Numbered from the stretch's first letter, positions 43,401-51,774 are shown. The stretch: 51,777 bases of DNA from CAZAMB01 sp964486335 (GCA_964486335.1 CAZAMB010000022.1:1-51777), one strand, 5' to 3'. A program made the numbers and translations. Notes: generated from the sequence alone by a model not told the origin.

Positions 43401-43571
43401 GCCTAGAATCTGGGCCGAGATGGCGAGCAGGGCCGCTCTTTGGGTATCCAGTGTCTTTGACCTGTTCTGCAACAGAGTGACGGGCCTTCCCTCCAACGCC
43501 ATCAGCTGATCAATAAGCTGGGCCGTGTTGATGCCGGAAATCAGCCCGACTCCGCTCGAAATCCCACTCAT
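40473..43571 (-). CDS. fliD: Flagellar hook-associated protein 2 (filament cap), unusually long
   Basis: 1032 residues against the common 450-700. FliD caps the filament and directs flagellin folding. The N-terminus SSGVGLISGINTAQLIDQLMALEGRPVTLL and the C-terminal coiled region (NKRIESLNVLLAAKRKRLEAQFTGLERAL) are typical. The extra length is due to about four repeats of roughly 100 residues near 141-245, 299-395, 489-590 and 608-705, each with a pattern like LNGGRGVxxGxIxITDxSG, then DLxxAxTxxDVxxxIN (flagellin hook IN motifs). The ATG at 43571 has AGAGGA upstream; an in-frame start at 43604 is less likely. A sigma-28-like -10 box lies 63 bases upstream. Confidence 0.93.
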   Translation of the reverse strand: MSGISSGVGLISGINTAQLIDQLMALEGRPVTLLQNRSKTLDTQRAALLAISAQILGMKSAVSSVGKLSFFRKFNAASSNESVLTAVAGETAAAGSTTFRVHSLVSNHTVASRGFADGDRTPVGIGTISVEFGKGRVNRATELSELNGGRGVRRGVITITDRSGATADIDLSQAFTLDDVLNAINSNTKVNVRASVTGVASNGATGERIVITDQSNGSGNLVIADKVDGFTAKDLGIAANVAGSRIDGADIHSLSMSTLLSSLGDGKGVDRFGQGARGDDLEVATSYGTFGVSLTDVLRTSTDVRAFNSGNGVRLGIIRITDRSGKSAEIDLTNAKTADDIRNAINGAGLGISATIVNSFFLVTDTTNAPAATAKPLKIEDVSGFAAADLGIAGETTELSIRGKDVYRVATVGDLVRAINFAPGNASLVEASVSADGSGITLSALGFDNTVTINSGQDADGNVSRTAADLGLIGATFDSGQSFTTRPLFGGLNTVLLSSLRGGQGATTGVISITDSSGQTSEVDLSSARTLHDVLDLINADPILSVRASINAAGNGISLQDETGLGGAVDIRDVSGSLAASLGLAGSHDLAAGETVNGGNLQLQYVSRQTKLTELNGGRGINLGTLRITNSNGSIFQVSLASNLKTVGEVIDAVNRGTPETIQAKINDNGDGIVIVDTSGGVGRMTIENGDRGTTATDLRLAGTAAEGQNSIDGSYEIKINVGAGDTLKDIAAKLNAAKAGVSATVINDGGGVNPFSLTITSGASGRRGELIIDSGAIDLGISTLTRAQDAIISIGQSGAGVAKLMTSATNTLKDVIPGVTVNLLSAAPEDVTVSTNQDVDSMVETLKTFVAKYNEVQKAIDDATRFDTTTNKGGPLLGDATITQVRNRLARTMTRSYAGADPAVSRLFSIGLRAASGNRIEFDETRFRDTYSASPEAVEKLFTLAETGFGATLDKTLDDLTRSADGLIARKDDLIGDQQEVLNKRIESLNVLLAAKRKRLEAQFTGLERALAGLQDQQNSLADLAQLVASQ

Positions 43572-43633
43572 GAGAATGTCCTCTCTTGGCGCGAAAACAG
43601 CCACTCAAATTGCGCGCAGACGCCCCTTTCGCT

Positions 43634-43641
43634 TTATCGGC
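43634..43641 (-). promoter_or_regulatory. Sigma-28-like -10 box of fliD
   Basis: GCCGATAA on the minus strand, an exact match to the FliA -10 consensus, 63 bases before the ATG. The -35 is poor (TTGA, 17-base spacer). Confidence 0.5.
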
Positions 43642-43723
43642 CGTTACATCCACACCGCTCAATGGCAGCCTTCAGAGTGGGCTGAAAACCGCAAAATAAC
43701 GTCATGATTGGTGGCAAAGTGGA

Positions 43724-45175
43724 CTACTGCAGCAGCGAAAGCACAAGATTGGGAACGGAATTGGCGATTTGCAGTGTGTGTTGAGTGCTTTGAACCAGAA
43801 TTTGCGCTCGAGTGAGGGCCGACACTTCAACGGCGATGTCGGCGTCTCGAATGACAGATTCCGATGCCGTTACGTTTTCAAGTGCCACACCCTGGGCATT
43901 GATATTGGCGTCAATTTGATTGCGGTGCAGGTTTCCGATTCGGCCGCGATACGATGATACCTGATCGATCGCTTCCGCGAGGATTGCCTGTGCGGTTGGG
44001 AAGTTCTTGCTGGCCATGTCATTGGCTTCGCCGGTGCGTAACGTGTAGAGCAGACCGACAGTGCCGTCACCAAGCCTTGTGGTGTGGACCGAATCAAACC
44101 CCAGATGCAGTTGCCCAGCGGGATTCACTTGCTGAGTCAGTTGAAAAAGCGAACCGCCGCCGTATACGGTGAAGTCAGCGGATGAGAGGGTCTGGGCAAA
44201 CGCTGTATCCAAATCGAAACGGGCGTCGAGACCGTTGGCACGGACGGTTGCTTGTGTTCCTCGTCCTTGGGCGCGCAGGCCGTCCACCAAAACGCCTACA
44301 TCGACGCCACTTCCGCGCAATTCCGTACCACTATTGGTACCAGAAACGAAGTTGCCGGATATCGGCTCGACGGAAACAAAGGAATCCGAACCATACCCCT
44401 GACTGTTCAAGATGATTGAGCTGGCCACTCCGCCGATGGAAGGCGTGGACACGACAGCCGAGATTCCGGTCAGCGCGGTCAGCGTGTTTATAGACGAGCG
44501 GATTTCAGCGAGCGTGGTGCCGGAACCAAATGTCAGCAATTGACTCCCGGAGTTTCCGCGAATCTGCACGGTGACGGCAGAGGTCGTTGAGACGCCGCTC
44601 GGAGCGGCCCCGACAAGCGCAATGCGACCTGTTTGCGCGGATTGAACGACTTCCACGGTGACGTCGCGCGTGGCACCCTTGGGAACGTAAATCGAGAACA
44701 GTCGAACCGCGTTGAACGCCGCCGGCGACGCCCCAGACAGCAAGTAAGACTGCGTTCCGTCAATGAGTTTCTTGCCGGCAAACGTCGTCGTGTTCGCGAT
44801 GCGATCGATGCTGGTCAGAATCGAATCAATCTGGAGCTGGTTGGCCTTGACTTCCTCGGCGGTGAGCGCGGCGTCGTTGGCCGAAGAAACAATCAGACTC
44901 TGCAAGTCAAGTAGAAGGGCCGAGACCTCGTTGAGCGCACCCTCGGCGGTCAGCAATACGTTTCCGGCGCGTTCGGAGTTTTCGATGGCCTGCTGGATGG
45001 TTCGGATTTCGCTTCGCAGCCGTTCGGACGAGATCAGCCCGGCGGGGTCGTCGCGCCCGCGGTTGATGCGCAGACCGGTGCTGAGTCGTTCAAGGCGCAG
45101 GCCCAGGTCGGCCGAATTTTGCGACAAATGGCGGATCGCCTGATACGCGGCGATGTTGGTGTTGATGCGACTCAT
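43724..45175 (-). CDS. fliC: Flagellin
   Basis: 483 residues. Conserved N-terminal D0/D1: MSRINTNIAAYQAIRHLSQN, LGLRLERLSTGLRINRGRDDPAGLISSERLRSEIRTIQQAIEN. Conserved C-terminal D1/D0: AQAILAEAIDQVSSYRGRIGNLHRNQIDANI and RDADIAVEVSALTRAQILVQ. The central approximately 230 residues are variable, Ser/Thr-rich surface domain, a likely glycosylation target for the Maf-type protein. ATG 45175 has AGGGAAG upstream; sequence further upstream in the same frame is not flagellin. The second flagellin lies upstream with a terminator between, so each has its own transcript. Confidence 0.95.
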   Translation of the reverse strand: MSRINTNIAAYQAIRHLSQNSADLGLRLERLSTGLRINRGRDDPAGLISSERLRSEIRTIQQAIENSERAGNVLLTAEGALNEVSALLLDLQSLIVSSANDAALTAEEVKANQLQIDSILTSIDRIANTTTFAGKKLIDGTQSYLLSGASPAAFNAVRLFSIYVPKGATRDVTVEVVQSAQTGRIALVGAAPSGVSTTSAVTVQIRGNSGSQLLTFGSGTTLAEIRSSINTLTALTGISAVVSTPSIGGVASSIILNSQGYGSDSFVSVEPISGNFVSGTNSGTELRGSGVDVGVLVDGLRAQGRGTQATVRANGLDARFDLDTAFAQTLSSADFTVYGGGSLFQLTQQVNPAGQLHLGFDSVHTTRLGDGTVGLLYTLRTGEANDMASKNFPTAQAILAEAIDQVSSYRGRIGNLHRNQIDANINAQGVALENVTASESVIRDADIAVEVSALTRAQILVQSTQHTLQIANSVPNLVLSLLQ

Positions 45176-45273
45176 GGCGTCTTCCCTGACCCCAGTCTTG
45201 TAAGCCGGGCTCTCGACCGACTCGCGCCGGACCACCGTGTGCAGGCGCGGGGAGAAGGCGATCTCCCCATTGT

Positions 45274-45301
45274 TTTTCGGCGGATGATCGGACGTGGTTG
45301 A
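45274..45301 (-). promoter_or_regulatory. Sigma-28-like promoter of the proximal flagellin
   Basis: Minus strand: TCAA, 16-base spacer, GCCGAAAA (7 of 8 to the FliA -10). About 100 bases before the ATG at 45175 and after the terminator at 45346-45384. Confidence 0.4.
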
Positions 45302-45345
45302 ATAGCGCCGCATTCAGGAATGAACCTTGCAGCGTACTACCAAAC

Positions 45346-45384
45346 AAAAAAACACCGCCCCGGTCGAGGTGACCGAGGCGGCGT
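45346..45384 (-). terminator. Rho-independent terminator of the distal flagellin gene
   Basis: On the minus strand, arms CCGCCTCGGTC and GACCGGGGCGG (one G-U pair) close a short loop and are followed by a run of seven T, about 60 bases after the stop at 45442. Confidence 0.85.
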
Positions 45385-45441
45385 GGGTTCTTATGGGTTC
45401 GCCCTAGTGCCCAAGGCGATCGGTTTAGCGGGACGTCGCCG

Positions 45442-46929
45442 TTACTGGAGCAGCGACAAGGCCGCCTGCGGTTGCGAATTGGCAAGCCGCAACACGGATG
45501 TCGACGAACTCACGAGGATTTGCGCCCGCGTGAGGTTCGAGGTTTCGACGGCGAAATCGGCGTCGCGGATGGCGCTTTCGGCAGCCGTGACGTTCTCACG
45601 AGCGACTTGCAACGAGTTGATTGTCGATTGCAGCGTGTCCTTCTGGAACGAGCCGATGCGACCTCGCAGGCTGGCCACCTGATCGATCGCCTTGCGGACA
45701 ATGCGTTGGGCGGAAGCAAAGTTCTTGCTGGCCAAGTCATTTGTCAACCCAGTCTTCAAGGTGGACAAATAGCCGACATTGGCATTTCCGAGGTTGGACG
45801 CCGCCACTTCGGCGAGTCCAATCGTTTCCTGTCCAGACAAACCGACATCGGGCGAAATTGAGAACACGGCACCGCCGCCGGTGATCTGAAAGCTCGACGT
45901 GCTCCCAGTGGTTCCGCCAAAAGTGCTGGTCATCGTGAAATCGACCGACAAACCGCCGGTCCGCACGGACGCATCGAGTCCCTTTACAACCGCGGTACTG
46001 CCGTTCACGGTCACGGTGCCGTCGACGCCGTAGTCCTGTACTTCGGCGGCCTGCGAAGAGAAGGCGGTGGTCGAATTCTCGAGAATCGAGACTGACACGA
46101 AGGCATCGGAGCCGTAGGCAGTGCTCTGGAGGACAAGCGACGACGGACCGCCGGAGGCGGCTGATGCCGTCGCCGAAACGCCGGTCAATTCCTTTGAAGC
46201 ATTGATGGCCGCGGCGATGTTTGCGGTGGTGGTGCCGGAGGCAAAGCTGAGCGTATCGGTACCGTAGTTGCCTCGAATCTGAATGGTCGTCGGATCTCCC
46301 AACGTTCCGTTTCGGACGCCGGATCCGTTGGTGCCAGCCAGCACGGTGCTGAGAAGCGCAACCTGCGACTTTGCAACGACGTTAATATTGACATTTCGAT
46401 ACGAACCTGACGGCAGTTTGGCGGCGTTGACCTGGACACTGGCGAGGTGGCTGACCGTTGCACCAGTCGGCTGATTCACGTTGATGCCCGACGTACTGAA
46501 GTCGAACGCACCGTTAAGGAGTTTCTTGTTGCCGAACGCAGTGGCTTCGGCCAATCGATCTATCGAGGCGAGAATGCCGTCGATCTGCAACTGGTTGGCC
46601 GCGACTTCTTCCTTCGTAAGCCCGGCTTCATTGGCCGTCTGGTCAATCAGGTTCTCCAGGCTGAGCAGTAACGAGCTGACTTCCTGCAACCCGCCTTCAG
46701 CGACGGACACGATGGTGTCGGCGCGGTTGGCGTTGTCGATGGCGGTGGAAATCGCTCGAATGCCGGACCGGAGCGTTTCGGAGGCGATCAAACCAGCCGG
46801 ATCATCCTTGCCGCTGTTGATGCGCAAGCCGGTGCTCAATCGCTCTAGCGACTGGTTGAGCGCGCGGTTGTTGATTCCGATGGCGCGGCGGGCGATCAAA
46901 GACTCGACGTTCGTATTAATCCGACTCAT
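45442..46929 (-). CDS. fliC: Flagellin
   Basis: 495 residues, a paralog of the next flagellin. N-terminal MSRINTNVESLIARRAIGINNRALNQSLERLSTGLRINSGKDDPAGLIASETLRSGIRAI and C-terminal AQRIVRKAIDQVASLRGRIGSFQKDTLQSTI with RDADFAVETSNLTRAQILV are canonical. The centre (about 170-390) is rich in Ser, Thr and Gly. ATG 46929 was preferred to 46947 because it begins the conserved MSRINTN; GGAGG lies 14 bases upstream. A terminator follows. Two flagellins may build distinct filament segments, as in other bacteria (inference). Confidence 0.95.
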   Translation of the reverse strand: MSRINTNVESLIARRAIGINNRALNQSLERLSTGLRINSGKDDPAGLIASETLRSGIRAISTAIDNANRADTIVSVAEGGLQEVSSLLLSLENLIDQTANEAGLTKEEVAANQLQIDGILASIDRLAEATAFGNKKLLNGAFDFSTSGINVNQPTGATVSHLASVQVNAAKLPSGSYRNVNINVVAKSQVALLSTVLAGTNGSGVRNGTLGDPTTIQIRGNYGTDTLSFASGTTTANIAAAINASKELTGVSATASAASGGPSSLVLQSTAYGSDAFVSVSILENSTTAFSSQAAEVQDYGVDGTVTVNGSTAVVKGLDASVRTGGLSVDFTMTSTFGGTTGSTSSFQITGGGAVFSISPDVGLSGQETIGLAEVAASNLGNANVGYLSTLKTGLTNDLASKNFASAQRIVRKAIDQVASLRGRIGSFQKDTLQSTINSLQVARENVTAAESAIRDADFAVETSNLTRAQILVSSSTSVLRLANSQPQAALSLLQ

Positions 46930-47738
46930 CCTGTTTCGTGCCTCCAAAAGCGCCGCGGGTCCAGTTTGCGTCGCCGATCGCTCGAATGCGATTCAGCATC
47001 GCGTGCCCGCGGAACTGTGCGACCGAATTCACGCGGTCGCGGGCTCGTTTCGGTTCGATCCGGTGAATCGGGATTCCAATCACCGCCGAATCGATGGGGC
47101 GTCGTACCGAACACATCGCCCCGGTGCCAACCTGTGTGTTTCCAGCGACTCCGCCGCCAACCATTGGTGCGACCTAGACGGCAGCGCCGTTTCGTCGCGG
47201 GTCGGTTTCGGCCGGTTGATGCGCGAATCCCGACAAGACAAACAATCGTCTCACCGATAACCCGCCTTTAGTACATTCGGACCAGGACTTTGGCGTGAAC
47301 CCTTCCGCTGCCGGAGCCAGTCGCCGCATTCGGCCGATAATCGGGCACCGGCCGAGATTCCAAACAACCACTTCAGGCATTATTGGACCGGGGCCGCTGG
47401 CAACCGCGAATCCAAGATTGATCGAACGGCGCGGCATTTTGCCCAGCGGCGCCGGAATCAGCTCTCGCCCGTGCGGTGAGGCGCGAAAACGGAATTGAGA
47501 AAAGCGAATGCAAGGGAGGCTGCGCTCAGCGGCGTCGGCCACCAAATAATCTGAACAGTCCAACAGGAAGTCCGCTGCTCACTGGGTCATGGGGTAGGGT
47601 TCGGCGCAAGCAGCCTGGAGTCGCGTCCTTTGCGAGCAATCATGGAGGCACGCAAGGCGTAAAGGAGTAAACACCGTGGAGAATCAGCAGAAAATCGGAG
47701 AATGGCGCGGTTGCGGTTCGTGGCGCCAAGCCCGACGA
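46930..47738. other. Long gene-free stretch upstream of the flagellin gene
   Basis: 809 bases without a convincing gene. It should hold the distal flagellin promoter: TAAA, 16 bases, GACGATTG on the minus strand (47243-47270) is a weak sigma-28-like candidate. On the plus strand there is an exact GCCGATAA (47333-47340) and an isolated strong ribosome site before a GTG (47661-47678). Confidence 0.5.
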
Positions 47739-48662
47739 TCATCCCGTGGCCGTGAGGGAGAGTTTTTGCTCGACGGCCTTGGCAATCAGCGAGTACACCT
47801 TGCTGGGAACGACGTCGATTCGAAGGGCTTCGGCCAGGTCCTCGATGTCAGCTTCGATTGACGGCAGCAGATTGATCAGCACGGTTTCGTCGAGTCCCGC
47901 GAAGGCGAGCGCGGACGAACAGACGGATACAATCGCGTCAGCGGATGGCACTTCGCAAAGCAGCTTTCCGATTCGGTCGGCCGCCTGAAGCATTCGCGCC
48001 ACGTCGGCGACATCACCGGCGCCTGGTGAGGTGGAGTGCGAGAGATTCACTGCGCTGGCGACGCTGTCGGGAACGGTCCAATGGGCGAGGACCATGGCGG
48101 ATACCTGGGCGTGCGTCACCTCGGTCGCTTCGATTTCCTGTTCCGGCGTCACGGAGGCCCCGTGTGGGCGGTATTCGGCGACTATGGGGGCATACTGCTT
48201 CGGAAACGCCTCGGCCAGAATGGGAACGCCGATGTCCGCAAGCAAACCGGCAATGAAGGCCTCGTCCTGCACTCTCGGAATCCGCATCTGGGCAAACCGC
48301 GCGGCGATGACCGACGACGTCAACGATCGCCGCCAGAAATAGCTCATGTCAAGTCCCGTCACGGTTTTCTTTGACATGGAATCGACGAGATAACGACCCA
48401 GGAGAAGTGAGCGGGTTCGTTTGGGACCCAGCAACGTCAATGCCTGTTTAGGCGCTATCACTTTGTTGCGAACGCCGAAAAGAGCTGAGTTGGCAAGGCG
48501 GAGCAACTCGCTCACTGTTCCGGGATCGGCGGAGAGCGCCTTGACAAGATGACCGTATTCAAAATTCGGGTCCTGCATGATCTGGATGAATCGAAGAATG
48601 ACCTGAGGCATTGACGGAACAGCCGCAGACTTCTTGATGGTATCGAGCACTCTGGCATTCAT
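47739..48662 (-). CDS. HDOD domain protein
   Basis: 307 residues. An HDOD domain (residues about 15-210) belongs to the HD superfamily but lacks nuclease or phosphodiesterase activity in known cases and acts as a signalling output module. Visible are VPSMPQVILRFIQIMQDPNFEYGHLVKALSADPGTVSELLRLANSALFG, QALTLLGPKRTRSLLLGRYL, EAFIAGLLADIG and EIEATEVTHAQVSAMVLAHWTVPDSVASAV. No receiver or other sensor domain is attached. AGGAG lies eight bases before the ATG. Its location beside flagellin genes would fit a motility signalling role (inference). Confidence 0.88.
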   Translation of the reverse strand: MNARVLDTIKKSAAVPSMPQVILRFIQIMQDPNFEYGHLVKALSADPGTVSELLRLANSALFGVRNKVIAPKQALTLLGPKRTRSLLLGRYLVDSMSKKTVTGLDMSYFWRRSLTSSVIAARFAQMRIPRVQDEAFIAGLLADIGVPILAEAFPKQYAPIVAEYRPHGASVTPEQEIEATEVTHAQVSAMVLAHWTVPDSVASAVNLSHSTSPGAGDVADVARMLQAADRIGKLLCEVPSADAIVSVCSSALAFAGLDETVLINLLPSIEADIEDLAEALRIDVVPSKVYSLIAKAVEQKLSLTATG

Positions 48663-48850
48663 CGAAATGGCTCCTCGGTTGCGATAGCCGAATGCCGTAA
48701 CGGATCCGGCGGATTTTCATCCAAGGGGCACGCGAAGACGATCGAGGGATAGGACTTGCGCTCGACGTCCGAATGCCCGCTGCCGAGTCCATCGGACGGA
48801 AGCGCCGGGGGTATTAGGAATCTCGGGCGAGACACGAGGGTGAGAGAATC

Positions 48851-48872
48851 CACGCATTTCACGGAATGCGTG
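48851..48872. repeat. Hairpin CACGCATT / AATGCGTG
   Basis: Perfect 8-bp arms with a TCACGG loop, in the divergent intergenic region. It could be an operator or a leader hairpin. Confidence 0.5.
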
Positions 48873-48908
48873 CGAAGCGGAGCGCGTAGAACGCCCGAAT
48901 CGGCGGGG

Positions 48909-48936
48909 TCAAGCCGCGCTCTTCAGCTTCCGATAA
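48909..48936 (+). promoter_or_regulatory. Sigma-28-like promoter of the GT2 / radical SAM pair
   Basis: TCAA, 16-base spacer, TCCGATAA (7 of 8 to the FliA -10), 49 bases before the ATG at 48986. Same -35 and spacing as the motif upstream of the proximal flagellin. Confidence 0.4.
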
Positions 48937-48985
48937 ACCATTGATTCTCGCACTTTTGCCGACGAGCGACGGAAGGACCGAGGTC

Positions 48986-49984
48986 ATGGCGACATTGATG
49001 CTCCAGAAAAATGCAGTGCTCGAAGTGGCGGATGAGCCGATGTCTGCCGGTGCCAGGCGAACGTCCCAAGCCGAACCGAATCACACGGTCAGTCATTTGG
49101 CCGGCGTTACGGTGATCATCCCGTGTTTTAACGAGGAGACCATGGCCGTCGAAACCGTGCGGCGGATTGTCGGATCGTTTTCGGACGGACAGCGGCCGCT
49201 GGAGGTGATCGTTGTTGATGACGGATCGACGAACAGGACGACGGAGTCACTTGAGGCGATGGCGAAGCCGGTCGGCGTCAAAGTGATTCGAAACGACCGA
49301 AACCGGGGCTATGGATTCTCGATCAAGCGGGCGGTGGCGATGGCCGCTCACGAGCTGATCGTCATCACCGACGCCGATGGCACGTATCCGAACGAGCGGA
49401 TTCCCGAACTGGTCGAACTGATGGCCGATGCCGACATGGTTGTCGGGGCGCGAACCGGCGACAGCGTTCATATTCCATTGGTTCGCCGGCCCGCGAAGTG
49501 GGCACTTCGACGACTCGCCGCCTATCTGACCGAGACAGAGATTCCCGACCTCAACAGCGGACTTCGGGTGATGAGGCGAAGCCTGATTCGCCGGTTTCAG
49601 TCGATTCTTCCCGACGGATTCAGCCTGACGACGACGATCACGCTGGCCTTGCTCACCCACGGCCATACGGTGCGGTTCGTGCCGATCAACTACGCCAAAC
49701 GGATCGGAAGCTCATCGATCCGTCCGATCCGCGACACGCTAAATTTTCTCAGCCTGATCGTGCGCACCGTGCTCTACTTCAAACCGCTCAAGATTTTCGC
49801 GCCGACCAGCGCGATTGTCTTTGCAATCGCCGTTGCCATCGCCCTCGTTTCCAAGTTCGTCTTTGGTCAACTCGCCGATGTAACCTGCGTGACGCTTGCG
49901 TCGGCCGCGATGCAGCTTCTGGCGATTGGGCTGCTGGCCGATCTGATCGACAAGCGCTCACCGCGAGCGACTTTTGGAGCTTGA
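48986..49984 (+). CDS. Family 2 glycosyltransferase with C-terminal membrane helices
   Basis: 332 residues. GT2 fold of the dolichyl/polyprenyl-phosphate sugar transferase type: VTVIIPCFNEE, EVIVVDDGSTNRT, the nucleotide-metal motif TDADGTYP, and DLNSGLRVMRR. Two membrane helices close the protein (about 275-295 and 305-325), so it acts at the inner membrane on a sugar nucleotide and probably a lipid carrier. ATG 48986 has GGAAGGA upstream; 48941 is an alternative. It is followed immediately by a radical SAM gene. The acceptor is unknown; a role in filament or surface glycan modification is a guess from location. Confidence 0.87.
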   Translation: MATLMLQKNAVLEVADEPMSAGARRTSQAEPNHTVSHLAGVTVIIPCFNEETMAVETVRRIVGSFSDGQRPLEVIVVDDGSTNRTTESLEAMAKPVGVKVIRNDRNRGYGFSIKRAVAMAAHELIVITDADGTYPNERIPELVELMADADMVVGARTGDSVHIPLVRRPAKWALRRLAAYLTETEIPDLNSGLRVMRRSLIRRFQSILPDGFSLTTTITLALLTHGHTVRFVPINYAKRIGSSSIRPIRDTLNFLSLIVRTVLYFKPLKIFAPTSAIVFAIAVAIALVSKFVFGQLADVTCVTLASAAMQLLAIGLLADLIDKRSPRATFGA

Positions 49985-49985
49985 G

Positions 49986-51578
49986 TTGAACGTGATTTCC
50001 TTGCCCACATTGCCCGCGGTCGGTTGCTCATCCGGCGGCGTTTCGTCGTGTTCTGCCGCCGATCGTCGGTTGCGAGTTCTGTTGATCAATCCGCCGCGAT
50101 TCAGCGAATTGATTGGAAAGAACCCCGCCATTGTCGAAAAGCATCGAGGTTTCAACCCGCCGCTCGGCATCCTTTCGCTGGCCGGATACCTCGAAGAACA
50201 TTCGTCGTTCGAGATTGATCTGTTGGATGCCCAGCCGCGCGGACACACCTACGAGCAACTTGAGGAGATGCTTCGGTCCCGGCCCGCCGACGTGGTCGGC
50301 ATCACCGCGATGACCTTCACGCTCATCGACGTGTTCAAGACCGTTCGCACGGTGCGGCGCGTGATGCCCAAGGCTCGAATCGTCCTCGGCGGTCCGCACG
50401 TTCACTTGTATCCCAACGAGACGATCCGTCATTCGGAAGTCGATTTCCTTGTGCAGGGCGAAGGTGAAGTTGCGTTTCTTCAATTGCTCAACAATTTCGA
50501 TAACGCCGCCGCCTGGCCCAATATCAAAGGACTTGTCTATAAAGACGAGCGGAGTCAGATCATAAACAACGGCATTGCCGCGACCACGGAGAATCTCGAC
50601 GAACTCGGGATGCCCGCGCGGCACCTGCTCAACGTCGGCGATTACACGTCGCTGCTGGGCCGCGACAATGTCATCACGACGATGTTCACGTCGCGCGGCT
50701 GTCCCTATCGCTGTACGTTCTGCGATCGTCCGTATTCGCCGGTGCTCAGCGGCTTCCGCTGGCGCAGCGCGAAGCACGTCGCCGACGAAATGGAGACTTG
50801 CCTGTCGCTGGGCATCAATGAGGCCTTTATTTACGACGATACGTTCACGGTCCGCCGCGACCGCGTGTTCGAACTCTGCGACGAAATTGAAAAAAGAAGA
50901 ATCAAGTTTCGGTGGGATGTCCGGGCGCACGTCAACACCATGACACCCGACCTGCTCCGGCGAATGAAGCAGGCCGGCTGCGACCGTATCCACTACGGCG
51001 TCGAGTGCGGCAACGACCGCATGTTGAAAGTCATCAAAAAGAACGCGACCGTCGCCAAAGTGCGCGACGTCGTCGGCGAAACGAAGAAGGTCGGAATGGA
51101 AGTGCTTTGTTATTTCATCATCGGCCAGCAGACCGAGACGGCCTCCGACATCGCCGATACGCTCGCCCTCGCCCGCGCGCTCGATCCGAACTACGCCCAT
51201 TTTACGATTTTTTGCCCGTATCCCGGGACCGAAATCTATTTTCAAGGCCTCAAGTCAGGGGTCATCCGAAACGACGTCTGGCGAGAGTTCTCCGAGAACC
51301 CGCGCGATGGTTTTGAGCTGCCTGTCTGGGAAGAGAACTTCTCGCGCCACGAACTCCGCGAAATGCTCGTCAAGTGTTACAAGTCGTTTTACCTTCGGCC
51401 CCGCTATGTCGCCCGCAATCTGCTCCGCATTCGTCGATTCGGCGAACTCAAACGCAAGCTGCGTGCAGGCCTCTCGGTTGTCACGATGACCGCCAACCAG
51501 AAACTCTACGACGCCTCCGACATGGCGGCCCGAACGCGATCGCTGATTCCCTCCGCTTCTTATGAACTCAGCAGTTAA
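49986..51578 (+). CDS. B12-binding-domain radical SAM enzyme
   Basis: About 530 residues. An N-terminal cobalamin-binding-type Rossmann domain (residues about 28-165: LRVLLINPPR, PPLGILSLAGYLE, DVVGITAMTF, VLGGPHVHLYP, GEGEVAFLQLL) precedes the radical SAM barrel with the cluster motif CPYRCTFC (C239, C243, C246). Related enzymes methylate or rearrange lipids, antibiotics and cofactors; the substrate cannot be read here. The classical DxHxxG cobalamin motif is absent, as in many members. Start is uncertain: TTG 49974, TTG 49986 (best spaced from GGAG) or GTG 49992. It is translationally coupled to the GT2 gene. Confidence 0.87.
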   Translation: MNVISLPTLPAVGCSSGGVSSCSAADRRLRVLLINPPRFSELIGKNPAIVEKHRGFNPPLGILSLAGYLEEHSSFEIDLLDAQPRGHTYEQLEEMLRSRPADVVGITAMTFTLIDVFKTVRTVRRVMPKARIVLGGPHVHLYPNETIRHSEVDFLVQGEGEVAFLQLLNNFDNAAAWPNIKGLVYKDERSQIINNGIAATTENLDELGMPARHLLNVGDYTSLLGRDNVITTMFTSRGCPYRCTFCDRPYSPVLSGFRWRSAKHVADEMETCLSLGINEAFIYDDTFTVRRDRVFELCDEIEKRRIKFRWDVRAHVNTMTPDLLRRMKQAGCDRIHYGVECGNDRMLKVIKKNATVAKVRDVVGETKKVGMEVLCYFIIGQQTETASDIADTLALARALDPNYAHFTIFCPYPGTEIYFQGLKSGVIRNDVWREFSENPRDGFELPVWEENFSRHELREMLVKCYKSFYLRPRYVARNLLRIRRFGELKRKLRAGLSVVTMTANQKLYDASDMAARTRSLIPSASYELSS

Positions 51579-51719
51579 TCCATAGCGTGTGATTCGTGAT
51601 CGAGGCGAACACTGGACCGTCATCGGCTTGTAGGATTGACCACCGGTAATCCTCTGTAGTGTCTCGCAATAACCTACCTGTATGCCGGTCTCGTAGGAGG
51701 GCGGATTTCCGCGTTTGTG

Positions 51720-51774
51720 GGGCCGCGCGAGCTGAAGAAACTATGAGCGTGTTCTCCGGTGTGGGATACTTGAC
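51720..51774 (-). repeat. Right copy of contig-terminal inverted repeat
   Basis: Exact reverse complement of positions 1-55, ending three bases before the contig end. Confidence 0.9.

Larger units (their letters stand above)
48663..48985. other. Divergent intergenic region between HDOD and GT2 genes
   Basis: These 323 bases hold a hairpin at 48851-48872 and a sigma-28-like motif at 48909-48936 facing the GT2 gene. I see no gene. Confidence 0.5.

Noticed and set aside
47040..47090. Possible tRNA T-arm (GGTTCGATCC)
   Set aside because: No acceptor stem, anticodon arm or CCA-compatible pairing around it.
50028..51245. 405-codon minus-strand frame antisense to the radical SAM gene
   Set aside because: The opposite strand has the CxxxCxxC cluster motif and B12-type domain; no independent homology is visible.
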